Shown here in pieces: positions 9,115 to 17,893 of a stretch of 39,587 nucleotides of DNA. The stretch lies in contig JAJPJP010000424.1 of NCBI GenBank assembly GCA_021324175.1, forward strand, positions 1-39,587, given 5' to 3'. Position numbers and translations under genes: made by a program. The notes below the pieces were generated by a model. It was not told where the DNA came from. It made no database searches and was given only the letters and a program-made list of their open reading frames with translations. The first letter of the stretch is position 1; the number at the start of each line of letters is the position of its first letter. The stretch comes from Chitinophagia bacterium. Lineage in GTDB: Bacteria > Bacteroidota > Bacteroidia > Chitinophagales > Chitinophagaceae.

Positions 9115-10482
9115 CTAATGATTCCGAACAATTTCGACAGCCCTGTCCAACTCACCATCTTTTTTTTCGATGAGATCCGAAATTGTAGGATAAAGCGGGT
9201 AGTCAGGTTTGATGCTCCAGACGTTTTCGCCAATATTGCGCACGGCGACGGTATATTTGACCAAGGGTAGCCTGATATCCAGGTGCGAGTTTGGAAGGAT
9301 AACATGCACTTCGTCACCCGAGGTGTTCCCGTAATACCCACCGCCACAAACGTCTCCAATGAATTTGCCGCGGTCATTGCTTTTTACAACGGATGAAAAC
9401 TCTGCGCTCGCGGAAAAAGAACGGCCGTCGGCAAGTACATACAATCTCCCCGCGTAGTTATTAGCCTGCGGTTGCTGGATGGCAAGGTTTGGTTGGTCTT
9501 TCTCAGTGAACTTTTGCGTAGTCGTTTCCTGTGATAAGTAATACCTGAATGGCTTTGCAGTCAGGTAGGAATAAAGCAATTCGCCATTATTGTCATTGCC
9601 ACCCTGGTTTCGGCGAATATCGATCAATAACTTCTCAACCCTTCTCTTTTTTATATCGCTGAACGATGAGTCCAGGAAAGCTTCGAAATTTTCATGGGTT
9701 TGTTGCAAAAACCCATTGAAAAAGCTCTTGATGGTAATCACCGCTATATCTCCCTTTTTGTAATTCAGTTCGAGATACCTCGTCGGCCTGGTAAATGGCG
9801 GTGGGCATAAAATGCCTTTGAAGGTATCCGGCTTAAGGGTTGCTTTTTTTATCTCCCCGTTGGCTGCCTGGCAGCTCACCTCAAATTTGTCCGGGTGGCC
9901 AAAGATCAGGTAGTATAAAAAAATGAACCCGTCGGGGAGTTCAGTGTCCTTGTGGGACGTAATGAATGCGTCAGACTGTACATAACCATAGATTTTTTGC
10001 AACACCTGCCCCATAGGGACATCATTGATAGACAATATTTCGGAGCCATTAATTTCCGGGGACTGGTTGCAGCAATAAACGTAGGCTTGGCTGTGAATGA
10101 AAATTGGCAGCGCAGGAAAAAATTTCTCGCTGTTCATAAATTCCTGCAATACTGGGCGCGGCGGATTGCAATTCGTGTGCCCATCGCCAATCGAAGCCAC
10201 GATATATGCCACGCGGGTGAAGAACTCCATAACGGTCTCGCTGTCCCTGATACTTGAATAACAGCTGTCAAAGACGTAGTCCATATCTTTTTTTGACCGG
10301 TAGCGATAAAGACCTGGGTGGCTCCTTTCTAGCGTATCTCGCAAAAGCAGAAAATCCAGTCGGAGAAGTGGAGGCGCAATTTTTTGATTATAGTGAACCT
10401 CGCCCTGACATTCGCAGGTTTGGAATATTGTCGAGAAAAAAAAGCTGGCAATTACAATGGGTCTCAGGAAAGCTCCAATCAT
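9115..10482 (-). CDS. Secreted S41 family peptidase
   Basis: 455 residues with an N-terminal hydrophobic signal-like segment at about residues 8-25, so exported, possibly processed near the CEC/Q region. The C-terminal half matches S41 (C-terminal processing/tail-specific-like) peptidases. It has a beta-strand stretch KLLIDIRRNQGGNDN near 284-298, the standard family motif before the active site, and S357 in DGRSFSASAEF as likely nucleophile. The N-terminal half carries a four-helix-like cap (RDTLERSHPGLYRY) and a PDZ-like segment (ILSINDVPMGQVL, about 149-161). The substrate is unknown. The gene is divergent from the ABC permease and lies upstream of the giant kinase on the same strand, with a 137-bp gap holding a repeat block, so co-transcription is possible but unproven. 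Confidence 0.88.
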   Translation of the reverse strand: MIGAFLRPIVIASFFFSTIFQTCECQGEVHYNQKIAPPLLRLDFLLLRDTLERSHPGLYRYRSKKDMDYVFDSCYSSIRDSETVMEFFTRVAYIVASIGDGHTNCNPPRPVLQEFMNSEKFFPALPIFIHSQAYVYCCNQSPEINGSEILSINDVPMGQVLQKIYGYVQSDAFITSHKDTELPDGFIFLYYLIFGHPDKFEVSCQAANGEIKKATLKPDTFKGILCPPPFTRPTRYLELNYKKGDIAVITIKSFFNGFLQQTHENFEAFLDSSFSDIKKRRVEKLLIDIRRNQGGNDNNGELLYSYLTAKPFRYYLSQETTTQKFTEKDQPNLAIQQPQANNYAGRLYVLADGRSFSASAEFSSVVKSNDRGKFIGDVCGGGYYGNTSGDEVHVILPNSHLDIRLPLVKYTVAVRNIGENVWSIKPDYPLYPTISDLIEKKDGELDRAVEIVRNH

Positions 10483-10721
10483 GGTTTTTTTTCAATATGA
10501 GACCGGAGATCAAGAAAATGGTTGCATTTTTTTTGAAAGAACCCAAGCTGGCTCCGTTGACAAAATGTTCACCGCCGCACACACAGCCGTATCGAAAGCG
10601 GACATTTCAGGTCAGCATGCGCGGGCGTCAAAAAATTGATAGCCAAAATATTGAAAAGATGGCTCCTTTTTTGACCTGGCGCATGGTGTTATTATTGTCC
10701 CAATTCATAAATGACTGTGCG

Positions 10722-13121
10722 ATGCTCAAGAATTATTTGAAAACAGCCTTTCGACATATTGGCCGCCATAAAACATATGCAGCTGTCAATATAATCGGAT
10801 TATCGGTCGGCATTACGGCTTTTATTGTCATTCTTCTATTCGTCAGGTACGAATACAGTTTCGATAATTTTCATAAAGACAAAGAGCGGATTTACCGTCT
10901 TGTGAGTGTGCCTTACACCACTTCGAGCAGCTTCGCACCCACAGCTGCCGTGCCGCTGCCGGTCGCCGAAGGGCTGCGTCTGGATTTTCCCCAGCTCGAA
11001 AGTGTCGCCGCAATATTTGGAAGGGATGGCCAGGTGACCATACAGGGAACCGCAGATGGCACAGACAAGAAATTCAATGAGTCCGGAGACCTCTATTTTG
11101 CAGAGCCGTCATTCTTTGACATATTCAATTTCAAATTTCTTTCGGGTGACCCGAATACTGCGCTGACGCAGCCAAATTCCGTCGTCCTTTCACAGGATAT
11201 CGCGATAAAATATTTCGGGGACTGGCATTCTGCCATTGGAAAAACGATCAAATATGAAAACCGGGACATATTCCAGGTAACAGGAATTCTTGCCAATCCA
11301 CCTTCCAATTCAGATTTTCCGTTGAAAATTGTTGTCTCTTATAAATCACTCAAAAATATTGACGTCAATGACTGGGTCGGCACCTATGGGAGGGGTTACT
11401 GTTTTGTGAAGCTCCCGCCCGGTCTTACCGCGAGGAAATTCAATATGGCTCTCCGCGATTTCGTAAAAAAGCATAAGCCTGCTGATCACGCGAGCGAAGG
11501 AATTGTTTTGCAGCAACTATCCGACATGCATTTCAACAGTACTTTCGAAAATTACAATCGCCGTATATTCAGCAGACAGCTACTTGTTTCCCTTTCTTTG
11601 GTTGGCATTTTCCTCCTGGTTATCGCTTGCGTGAATTTTATAAATCTCGCAACCGCGCAGTCGATCAACCGCTCCAAGGAAATCGGCGTAAGGAAAGTAC
11701 TTGGGAGCAGCCGAAGCCGGCTTATCTTGCAACACCTCGGCGAGGCCGGACTGGTTACCGTATTTGCGCTGGTCGTCGCCGTTAACCTGCTGGTTTTAGT
11801 TATTCCGCCGGTGAACCAGCTCCTCGAAGCCAATCTTGCCTTGCGTTTTAATGGTCCGTTTTTGATTCTTACCCTGGGAGCTATTTTTCTCGGAGTTACA
11901 TTGCTCTCCGGCTTTTACCCGGCCCTGGTATGCTCTTCATTCCATCCGATTAACGCCTTAAAAAATAAATTGTCGGCCGCCTCGAATCGCGGGATCAACT
12001 TTAGAAGAGGTCTTGTAATCGGGCAATTTTTTATCGCCCAGGCCCTGGTGATTTGCGTCCTCGTCATGATCCATCAAATGGAATTATTTCACCATGCGCC
12101 ATTGGGCTTTGACAAGGAATCCGTCGTTACCTTACCCATACCTGGTGACAGCGCCAGCCAATCCAAAATGGAAGCCGTGCGTAGCGAATTGCTCGCGCTA
12201 CCGGGTATCACCGCAATAAGCTTCAGCACTTTTAGTCCGCTGGACAACGACATCTGGGCAAATTCATTCAAATTTGATCATAACCCGAAAAAAACCGATT
12301 TCCTGACCTATTTCAAATGGGCTGATGCGTCTTATTTCAATACTTATCACCTTGAACTTGCTGCAGGAAGGTTTTATTCACCAAGCGATACTCTCCGGGA
12401 ATTTGTAGTCAACGAAACGCTTGTCAGCAAGCTGGGGTTTCGCGATCCAAAAGATATCCTGGGAAAGGAAATAAAATTTTGGGATAACGTGAAGGCGCCC
12501 GTTGTGGGCGTTGTCAAGGATTTCCACACCATTTCTTTACAAACACCCATCGTTCCGGTTGTCATGGGTTGCGCGAAAGAGGCCTATAGCCTGGCGGGAG
12601 TCAGGATTAATCCAAAGTTTTCTGAAAGAATTATGCCTGCTATTGAAAGCATTTGGAAACAGGCATATCCTGATTTCGTTTACGAATATCAATTCCTCGA
12701 CGATAAAATCGACGGTTATTACAAAGATGAAAATCGACTTTCTGAGTTATATAGGATCTTTGCAGGACTCGCCATTCTTATTTCGTGTTTGGGATTATTT
12801 GGCCTTGTTTCACTCATTGTCGCACAGCGGACAAAGGAGGTTGGGATTCGCAAAGTGCTGGGAGCTTCAGCTTTCCAAATTACCTACATGATTTCTAAAG
12901 AGTTTACCCTGCTGGTTTTATGCGCCTTTATCATTGCGGTTCCCGTTGCCTGGATGATCATGAACGGGTGGCTTGAAAACTTTTCGTATCGTGTGGCAGT
13001 AAGTCCACTGACAATCGTGCTGGCAATGATCTTTTCCATTGCGATTGCCTGGGCCACTGTGGGATACAAGTCAATAAAAGCCGCACTGGCAAACCCGGTT
13101 AAAAGCCTGAGAACGGAATAA
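10722..13121 (+). CDS. ABC transporter permease, MacB/FtsX family
   Basis: 799 residues from the ATG at 10722. This is the start seen in the family, with MLKNYLKTAFRHIGR followed by the first membrane helix at about 20-42. An in-frame ATG at 10683 is possible. The frame stays open back to 10254, but that part runs antisense into the divergent S41 gene and encodes nothing family-like. Organisation: TM1, periplasmic MacB-PCD domain, three TMs of the first FtsX domain (about 285-430, containing RSKEIGVRKVLGSS), a second periplasmic domain, and a second FtsX domain with the repeat motif RTKEVGIRKVLGAS near 705. No ATPase gene is adjacent. A weak promoter-like pair lies at 10667-10673 (TTTTTTG) and 10690-10697 (TATTATTG). 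The family role is export of, or signalling by, lipoproteins, peptides or antibiotics. Confidence 0.93.
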   Translation: MLKNYLKTAFRHIGRHKTYAAVNIIGLSVGITAFIVILLFVRYEYSFDNFHKDKERIYRLVSVPYTTSSSFAPTAAVPLPVAEGLRLDFPQLESVAAIFGRDGQVTIQGTADGTDKKFNESGDLYFAEPSFFDIFNFKFLSGDPNTALTQPNSVVLSQDIAIKYFGDWHSAIGKTIKYENRDIFQVTGILANPPSNSDFPLKIVVSYKSLKNIDVNDWVGTYGRGYCFVKLPPGLTARKFNMALRDFVKKHKPADHASEGIVLQQLSDMHFNSTFENYNRRIFSRQLLVSLSLVGIFLLVIACVNFINLATAQSINRSKEIGVRKVLGSSRSRLILQHLGEAGLVTVFALVVAVNLLVLVIPPVNQLLEANLALRFNGPFLILTLGAIFLGVTLLSGFYPALVCSSFHPINALKNKLSAASNRGINFRRGLVIGQFFIAQALVICVLVMIHQMELFHHAPLGFDKESVVTLPIPGDSASQSKMEAVRSELLALPGITAISFSTFSPLDNDIWANSFKFDHNPKKTDFLTYFKWADASYFNTYHLELAAGRFYSPSDTLREFVVNETLVSKLGFRDPKDILGKEIKFWDNVKAPVVGVVKDFHTISLQTPIVPVVMGCAKEAYSLAGVRINPKFSERIMPAIESIWKQAYPDFVYEYQFLDDKIDGYYKDENRLSELYRIFAGLAILISCLGLFGLVSLIVAQRTKEVGIRKVLGASAFQITYMISKEFTLLVLCAFIIAVPVAWMIMNGWLENFSYRVAVSPLTIVLAMIFSIAIAWATVGYKSIKAALANPVKSLRTE

Positions 13122-13158
13122 ATCGAAGGTGTTTGCAATACCTGAAAGTAAAAAGCGA

Positions 13159-14433
13159 TCAGCGGGCCAGCGCTTCGTTCAACCCTTCGCGCGCAAAAAG
13201 AATCCGGCCAAGTCTCAGGTCGTTCCAGCCTTCTCTCAGACGGTAACTAAATACCGGGACATTGTCATTCAGCACACATTCTATCGAACAAACGGAGATC
13301 TTATTTTGCCTGACTTCTTCCATCGCCTGCAGCTGGTGAAGATGCGTCGATATTAAAAAGATACAGTTAGGAAACCGGTTAAGTCCCGCAATGGTAATGG
13401 TGCTTATTTCCAGTGCGTCTTCAATATTGGTTCCCCTGAACAGTTCATCAAAAACAGCAAAACAGCGTTTCCCGTTAGTCGCGTCTTCGACGACGTTTTT
13501 GAGGGTAATGACCTCCGACATAAAATGGCTGTAACCGGAAACAATACTATCTGTCAGGTTGATGGCTACCGACATGCTGTCAAAAAATGGCATAACGGCC
13601 TTTGACGCCGGGACAGCGAGGCCTGCGTGTCCAAGGTAAACACAGATGCTGACGGCCTTAAGGAAAGTAGACTTGCCGGACATGTTCGGGCCAGTCAAAA
13701 GTGTCACCGGGTGGAAAGCCGCAAAATTATTCTTCACAGGGTTTTTGATTGCCGGATGATATACCGACTCCAGTTCGAAATGCTCGTCATCGAATTCGGG
13801 AAAGACGAGTGCCCTGTCGATGATACACCTGCTGATCGAAAGGTAGGCTTCGAAGACAAACCAGCGCTTCCAGAATTGCGCCATTTCCCCCTTGGCTGTT
13901 TTTTCCATGACCAGCATGATCAGGCTGACGATATGAGATATTCGAAACTTGTTTTTCAGAAAAGCCTCTTCATAACGCTCCAGGTCAAAGTCATCAAGAA
14001 ATTTTTTTAGGGCTCCCAGCTCAGCCGCGTAGCTGCGGGGAAATACAGCCAGGTCCAGTTTTTTCAGGTAGCTGTTCTTTATCGCATAAAATAGACGGAC
14101 CATCAGGATCAGCTTCCCTCTCTTTTGTTCCCTGTTCTTTTGTGAGAACCGCAATTGGCGGCGAAGCCTCGCCTGCGTAATTGACCCGATAAAAATCGTT
14201 TCCAAAAAATCAACGATCTCTGACAAATCAAAACGGTAGTGCGAATAATCCTTTAATACATTGTCGTTCGTGACAAATCCTTTGAGCAATTGCTGACGCC
14301 TGAGAACTGACTCCTTGTCCCGCAGGGTTTCCGACAGCATATGACTAAGCTCCTCGCCGGAATGCCTGTTGTGGGTAATATCAAAAAATGATTTTACCTC
14401 TTCTTCGATATGCAAGTCCCCGGTATGATTCAT
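13159..14433 (-). CDS. Short MutS-like ATPase without mismatch-recognition domain
   Basis: 424 residues. The C-terminal half is a MutS domain V ATPase: Walker A GPNMSGKST at 248-256, a Q-loop/ABC-type region with SGYSHFMSE around 299-307, Walker B CFAVFDE at 324-330 and H-loop STHLH at 362-366. The N-terminal 240 residues are helical and resemble the lever/core region. The mismatch-binding and connector domains of true MutS (about 850 residues) and the Smr nuclease of MutS2 are absent. It is therefore not the housekeeping repair protein; short MutS-domain-V proteins of this kind are common in Bacteroidota and their function is unclear. It lies 89 bp downstream of the XRE regulator on the same strand and converges with the permease gene 37 bp away. 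Confidence 0.85.
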   Translation of the reverse strand: MNHTGDLHIEEEVKSFFDITHNRHSGEELSHMLSETLRDKESVLRRQQLLKGFVTNDNVLKDYSHYRFDLSEIVDFLETIFIGSITQARLRRQLRFSQKNREQKRGKLILMVRLFYAIKNSYLKKLDLAVFPRSYAAELGALKKFLDDFDLERYEEAFLKNKFRISHIVSLIMLVMEKTAKGEMAQFWKRWFVFEAYLSISRCIIDRALVFPEFDDEHFELESVYHPAIKNPVKNNFAAFHPVTLLTGPNMSGKSTFLKAVSICVYLGHAGLAVPASKAVMPFFDSMSVAINLTDSIVSGYSHFMSEVITLKNVVEDATNGKRCFAVFDELFRGTNIEDALEISTITIAGLNRFPNCIFLISTHLHQLQAMEEVRQNKISVCSIECVLNDNVPVFSYRLREGWNDLRLGRILFAREGLNEALAR

Positions 14434-14522
14434 CCTGCCGTTATTTTGTGCCGCCCAATTTTTATTGCTAAATAAAATCCCAGGCCTCCGCTAAAGTTAC
14501 CCCTTCCCTTCATAATGCGTTG

Positions 14523-14732
14523 CTACGTTTCACTGGTATACTCCAGGATATCGCCCGGCTGGCAGTCGAGTACCCTGCATATCGATTCGAGCGTACTGAA
14601 CCGGATTGCTTTTGCTTTTCCCGTCTTTAATATCGACAGGTTGGCCAGCGTCAAATTCACTTTGTCTGAAAGTTCGTTCAACGACATCTTGCGTTTGGCC
14701 ATCATCACGTCAAGATTTACGATTATCGACAT
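14523..14732 (-). CDS. Small XRE/YozG-like helix-turn-helix regulator
   Basis: 69 residues, almost wholly one Cro/C1-type helix-turn-helix domain. The recognition region lies around residues 17-42 (MSLNELSDKVNLTLANLSILKTGK), followed by the conserved FSTLESICRVLDCQPGDIL tail of the YozG-like family. It begins 2 nt after the stop of the DUF2975 gene, so the two are surely co-translated. Such pairs are widespread in Firmicutes and Bacteroidota, where the small regulator is thought to control its own operon. The palindromic block at 15284-15314 in the operon promoter is the natural candidate operator, though that is inference. Confidence 0.9.
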   Translation of the reverse strand: MSIIVNLDVMMAKRKMSLNELSDKVNLTLANLSILKTGKAKAIRFSTLESICRVLDCQPGDILEYTSET

Positions 14733-14734
14733 GG

Positions 14735-15259
14735 CTATACAGTTAATTCGTTTTCAGTTTGAAGCTCTACTCCTCTCTTGAATATCTGGGAGAAGACGAA
14801 CACGACGCATGCCAGCAAAATGAACTCCATCGAGACAAAATGCGTTGGTGCGATTTGGATTCTTTTCGACAGCCAAAGCAAGTGAGCGTTATATAATGCT
14901 GCCAGGACCCAAACGCCGATAATATAATAACTGATTTTTTCAAGGTCTCTTGCTACTTCGGGTTTGAAGGGGTTCGCCAACCGGATTTTTGAGACGACCC
15001 TGATCACCATAAAAGCTATGTAGCACTTGATCATCTCGAGGATGATCATTAACATGACGCTTCCTGTATAATGGCCAAAGTCATACTGCCTCAGGTTGTA
15101 AAGGTCAGTGCCCTTATAAAGGTCTTTCGCCGCGATAGGATTCCCGATGCTTACAATATAAGAAACGAGAATTGCTCCGGCCTTTATGGCCAGGCCAACG
15201 GCTACGATCCAGGCAAGAACGGTCATTACGATGAGCGTCCAATCAGTTCTTGATTTCAT
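14735..15259 (-). CDS. DUF2975 family membrane protein
   Basis: 174 residues from the ATG at 15259. An upstream in-frame start at 15289 would add ten residues but would run into the promoter-like region. Four hydrophobic segments are visible, near residues 10-32, 65-90, 110-130 and 140-160, with a conserved NPF segment (ANPFKPE) between the second and third, as in DUF2975 proteins. Function unknown; it is nearly always paired with a YozG-like regulator, here 2 nt downstream. A plausible but untested idea is that the membrane protein senses an envelope signal and controls the small DNA-binding protein. Confidence 0.85.
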   Translation of the reverse strand: MKSRTDWTLIVMTVLAWIVAVGLAIKAGAILVSYIVSIGNPIAAKDLYKGTDLYNLRQYDFGHYTGSVMLMIILEMIKCYIAFMVIRVVSKIRLANPFKPEVARDLEKISYYIIGVWVLAALYNAHLLWLSKRIQIAPTHFVSMEFILLACVVFVFSQIFKRGVELQTENELTV

Positions 15260-15279
15260 AATTTTTTTGATTGAGATAG

Positions 15280-15310
15280 CAAATATCAATAATTATTTAT
15301 TGATAAACAA
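15280..15310 (-). promoter_or_regulatory. Putative Bacteroidota-type promoter of the DUF2975-XRE operon
   Basis: On the minus strand TTG (15310-15308) is followed after 20 nt by GATATTTG (15287-15280), one mismatch from the TAnnTTTG -7 element described for this phylum. Transcription would begin near 15273, leaving a leader of about 14 nt before the ATG at 15259, a length usual for the group. The region is strongly AT-rich compared with its surroundings. Confidence 0.4.
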
Positions 15311-15314
15311 TAAA
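15284..15314. promoter_or_regulatory. Overlapping inverted repeats, candidate XRE operator
   Basis: A perfect inverted repeat TATCAATA-N6-TATTGATA occupies 15284-15305. It overlaps a second perfect repeat TTTATTG-N5-CAATAAA at 15296-15314. Both sit between the putative -33 and -7 elements, where a bound repressor would block RNA polymerase. The half-site TATTGATA occurs next to the operon for a small XRE regulator, suggesting autoregulation. AT-rich composition makes chance repeats more likely than elsewhere. Confidence 0.4.
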
Positions 15315-15396
15315 TATTATAAATCTTTCAATAAATTTTTAATTCCCTGCATGGCAGAAGTGCCAAAGGGTTAAGCGCCAGGTATGAATCAGACAT

Positions 15397-15897
15397 TTAT
15401 TCATCCCTGAGATGCAAGAGCATCAGGGTCAACACAAGGAAACTGAGGATCCGTTCGGCAGAAGCAAGACCATTCCATGCTGCGCTTTGCCACATCGCGA
15501 ACCATTCGCCGCCAATTACCTCGAACCCGATAAACCATATCAAGATACCGAGAATGATACCGGCGACCGCCCAGTTTTTAGATGCATTGAAGGAAGACGC
15601 GTCTTTCTTTAAATTCCTGCACAGCACGAAGGTGCCCCAGATGCAACAAATGGCCATCGCCGCTTCCGTGAGAATAATAAGCAGATAGGCGAGGTGAAAA
15701 AACGTATTGCTGTGGATGCTGCGGTACTGCAATTTGCTTCCTGGAAAAATTGTGTCCATCTTCAGTACATGTTGTACAAAGTCATAATTGGTGTAATAAT
15801 CCGTCGTATTGCCAACGACCACAAGAAGGGACATCAATCCGATGGCCGCCACACAGATAATTTTCGCTACGCGAAACAGGTATTGGGCAGAATACAT
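15397..15897 (-). CDS. DUF2165 family small integral membrane protein
   Basis: 166 residues with four hydrophobic segments, at about 10-30, 68-88, 105-128 and 143-162. The family hallmarks are visible: GNTTDYYTNYDFVQHVLKMD after the first helix, a central E in the second helix (ILTEAAMAICCIWG) and the WFAMWQSAAWNGLASAER motif before the last helix. These match predicted small integral membrane proteins of the DUF2165 family, whose biochemical role is unknown. The gene stands alone, with 137 bp to the DUF2975 gene downstream on the same strand and 311 bp behind it. Confidence 0.82.
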   Translation of the reverse strand: MYSAQYLFRVAKIICVAAIGLMSLLVVVGNTTDYYTNYDFVQHVLKMDTIFPGSKLQYRSIHSNTFFHLAYLLIILTEAAMAICCIWGTFVLCRNLKKDASSFNASKNWAVAGIILGILIWFIGFEVIGGEWFAMWQSAAWNGLASAERILSFLVLTLMLLHLRDE

Positions 15898-16208
15898 AGT
15901 TTTTATTTCAATCCAGTTGATGTTTGTCCTTGAAATGACGGGTCAGCCCCGTTGCTCTTTCTCTCAGGTTTGATGCCAGCATTTGCTGAAGGAAAGTAAC
16001 CCGGCGGCATAACAACATCTCATTAAACCACCTGTTCGGGTAGAAGAAAGGTAAATAATTTTCCCTTGCTGATTTGGGCCACCGAATTCTTGAAAAATCA
16101 AAAAGTCAGATCATTTTTGTCAATTGCCATCTAACCTGGTAATCCTTTGAAAAAGGTCCCGAGCGAAAAATCGGCAAAGCAGCCGAAGTCAGCCCAGGCA
16201 GATAAACC
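15898..16208. other. Intergenic region without recognisable gene
   Basis: 311 bp between the DUF2165 gene and the MFS gene, both on the minus strand. It must hold the DUF2165 promoter and the MFS transcript end. I see no convincing promoter, terminator hairpin or conserved RNA; only very short open frames are present. Confidence 0.5.
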
Positions 16209-17510
16209 TTAATCGCGACCTTCCGCCGCCCGCTGCGAACGTCTTGATAAAAGCAATGCAAGCAGCGTCAGCGCCGATGCAATCGAAAGATAATAGCCGA
16301 CATAGGAGAGGCCATAAGATTTCGCAAGATCCATGGCAAGATAAGGCGCAAGCGAAGCGCCGATGATACCGGCGATTGTAAATGAAAGCGATGATCCGGT
16401 ATACCGGACAGAAGCTGGAAATATTTCAGCGAGCGATGTGCCGAGTGGGCCATACGTAAATCCCATCAGGACCATTCCCAACGCGAGAAAAATCGAGGTC
16501 GAAATCCAGTCGCCTGCCCTAAACAACACAGGAAAGAAAAATCCAAACAATAATATGGCAATGGTGGCGAAGATAAGCGTGATACTGCGGCCGTGCCGGT
16601 CGGCCCAGACCGCAGAAACCGGAATACTGACCGCAAAAAATAAGACAGCAACCAGTTGCGCAATCAAAAAACCGGATCGCTGGAAGTGCAGTGCGGAAGT
16701 TCCCCAACTCAGCGTAAAAACAGTCATCAGGTAAAAGAGAACAAACGTAGTTACTGCCACAAAAGTCCCAAGGATAAGTGTTCGGGTATGTTTTGCGAAT
16801 ATTACCATCATCGGCAGCTTCACGCGTTCCTTGCGCTCCACCACGCGCAGGAAATCCGGCGTCTCTGTTAGCCTGAGGCGCACATAGAGCCCTACCCAGA
16901 CCAGGAGCGAGCTTGCAATAAATGGGATTCGCCACCCGAACGCAAAAAACTGGCTGTCACTCAGCGTGCTGCTCAGCAGAAGAAATGTTCCGCTCGACAG
17001 GACAAACCCGACCGGGGCCCCCAGCTGAGGAAACATTCCGTACCAGGCCTTTTTTTTCTTCGGGGCATTCTCCATTGCCAGCAGCACCGCGCCGCCCCAT
17101 TCGCCTCCAAGTCCCAGCCCCTGGCCGAAACGAAAAAGTGCCAGCAGGATTGGAGCGAAAACGCCAATCGAAGCGTAGGTCGGCAGTAGGCCTATTGCCA
17201 CGGTAGATGGCCCCATCGTCAACAGTGCGGCGACAAGCGTTGCTTTTCTGCCAATACGGTCACCGAAATGACCAAAAAGAGCTGCACCAATGGGTCTCGC
17301 AAAAAATGCGAGTGCGAAAGTCGCCAGCGATTGCAAAGTCGCCGAAGTTGGATCTGAAGCAGGAAAAAACAATTTCGGAAAGACCAGCACGGCAGCGGTT
17401 GAATAAATATAAAAATCAAAGAATTCAATGGTCGTACCTATCAGGCTTGCAATCAAGACCCTCCTGACGGGGTTGGACAAATTTTTATCCTGGCCTATTT
17501 CATTTCCCAT
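16209..17510 (-). CDS. MFS transporter, metabolite:H+ symporter (MHS) type
   Basis: 433 residues from the ATG at 17510; the frame is open to 17564 but the N-terminal extension is not family-like. Twelve hydrophobic segments are arranged as in MFS proteins. The MHS subfamily (ShiA, ProP, KgtP relatives) is indicated by the opening IGTTIEFFDFYIYSTAAVLVF, the cytoplasmic loop motif GHFGDRIGRKATL between TM2 and TM3, GQGLGLGGEWGGAVLLAMENAP in TM4-TM5, and the mid-protein loop LTETPDFLRV. These import organic acids or compatible solutes with protons; the substrate here cannot be inferred. It is divergent from the porin gene across a 383-bp region. A weak promoter-like TATGTTTA lies at 17539-17532 on the minus strand. 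Confidence 0.9.
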   Translation of the reverse strand: MGNEIGQDKNLSNPVRRVLIASLIGTTIEFFDFYIYSTAAVLVFPKLFFPASDPTSATLQSLATFALAFFARPIGAALFGHFGDRIGRKATLVAALLTMGPSTVAIGLLPTYASIGVFAPILLALFRFGQGLGLGGEWGGAVLLAMENAPKKKKAWYGMFPQLGAPVGFVLSSGTFLLLSSTLSDSQFFAFGWRIPFIASSLLVWVGLYVRLRLTETPDFLRVVERKERVKLPMMVIFAKHTRTLILGTFVAVTTFVLFYLMTVFTLSWGTSALHFQRSGFLIAQLVAVLFFAVSIPVSAVWADRHGRSITLIFATIAILLFGFFFPVLFRAGDWISTSIFLALGMVLMGFTYGPLGTSLAEIFPASVRYTGSSLSFTIAGIIGASLAPYLAMDLAKSYGLSYVGYYLSIASALTLLALLLSRRSQRAAEGRD

Positions 17511-17893
17511 GGCAGTTTGGTCAATTGTTGGTAAACATAGGACATAAATATAAAATCGGTCCAATCCAATTTGCCTATGCCGGCAATGAAATTAAAAAGC
17601 CCGATGTAGATACACCCGGCTTTAAAACAATGTTAAGAATGCCCAAAAATATGACAAAAACACATTAATTAAAATGATAATATAACATTTAGTTTTTTTT
17701 AAATTAAGAATTTCTCGTTTTAAACAGGAGGCTATCATTTTGGTAGTCTTTGTCTATCCGCGCATTGACACTCGATCCCTACAGTTTCCGACACAATTGC
17801 ATGACTATCTATCTCTTTCACCCCATTGAATTTTCAAGCTGCTGATTGTGGTACCGCGTTGGCACTTCAGGCAGTAACTAAAATTTTGATTCA
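17511..17893. other. Divergent intergenic region between MFS and porin operons
   Basis: 383 bp containing the promoters of two divergent units. The stretch about 17640-17720 is markedly AT-rich (runs of A and T), as expected for a regulatory region. A TTGGCAC element at 17859-17865 resembles half of a sigma-54 site, but the matching GC is 2 bp too close. No gene or stable hairpin is seen. Confidence 0.5.

Noticed and set aside
8949-9377. 142-residue minus-strand open frame between peptidase and kinase
   Set aside because: It overlaps the S41 gene end and the kinase start in another frame and has no recognisable domain; the repeats give it an artificial repetitive look.
10254-10721. N-terminal extension of the ABC permease frame
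   Set aside because: It runs antisense through the start of the divergent S41 gene, encodes no signal or membrane helix, and the family start is at 10722.
17859-17873. Sigma-54 promoter-like TTGGCAC before the porin operon
   Set aside because: The GG and GC elements are 10 bp apart instead of the strict 12, so sigma-54 should not recognise it.
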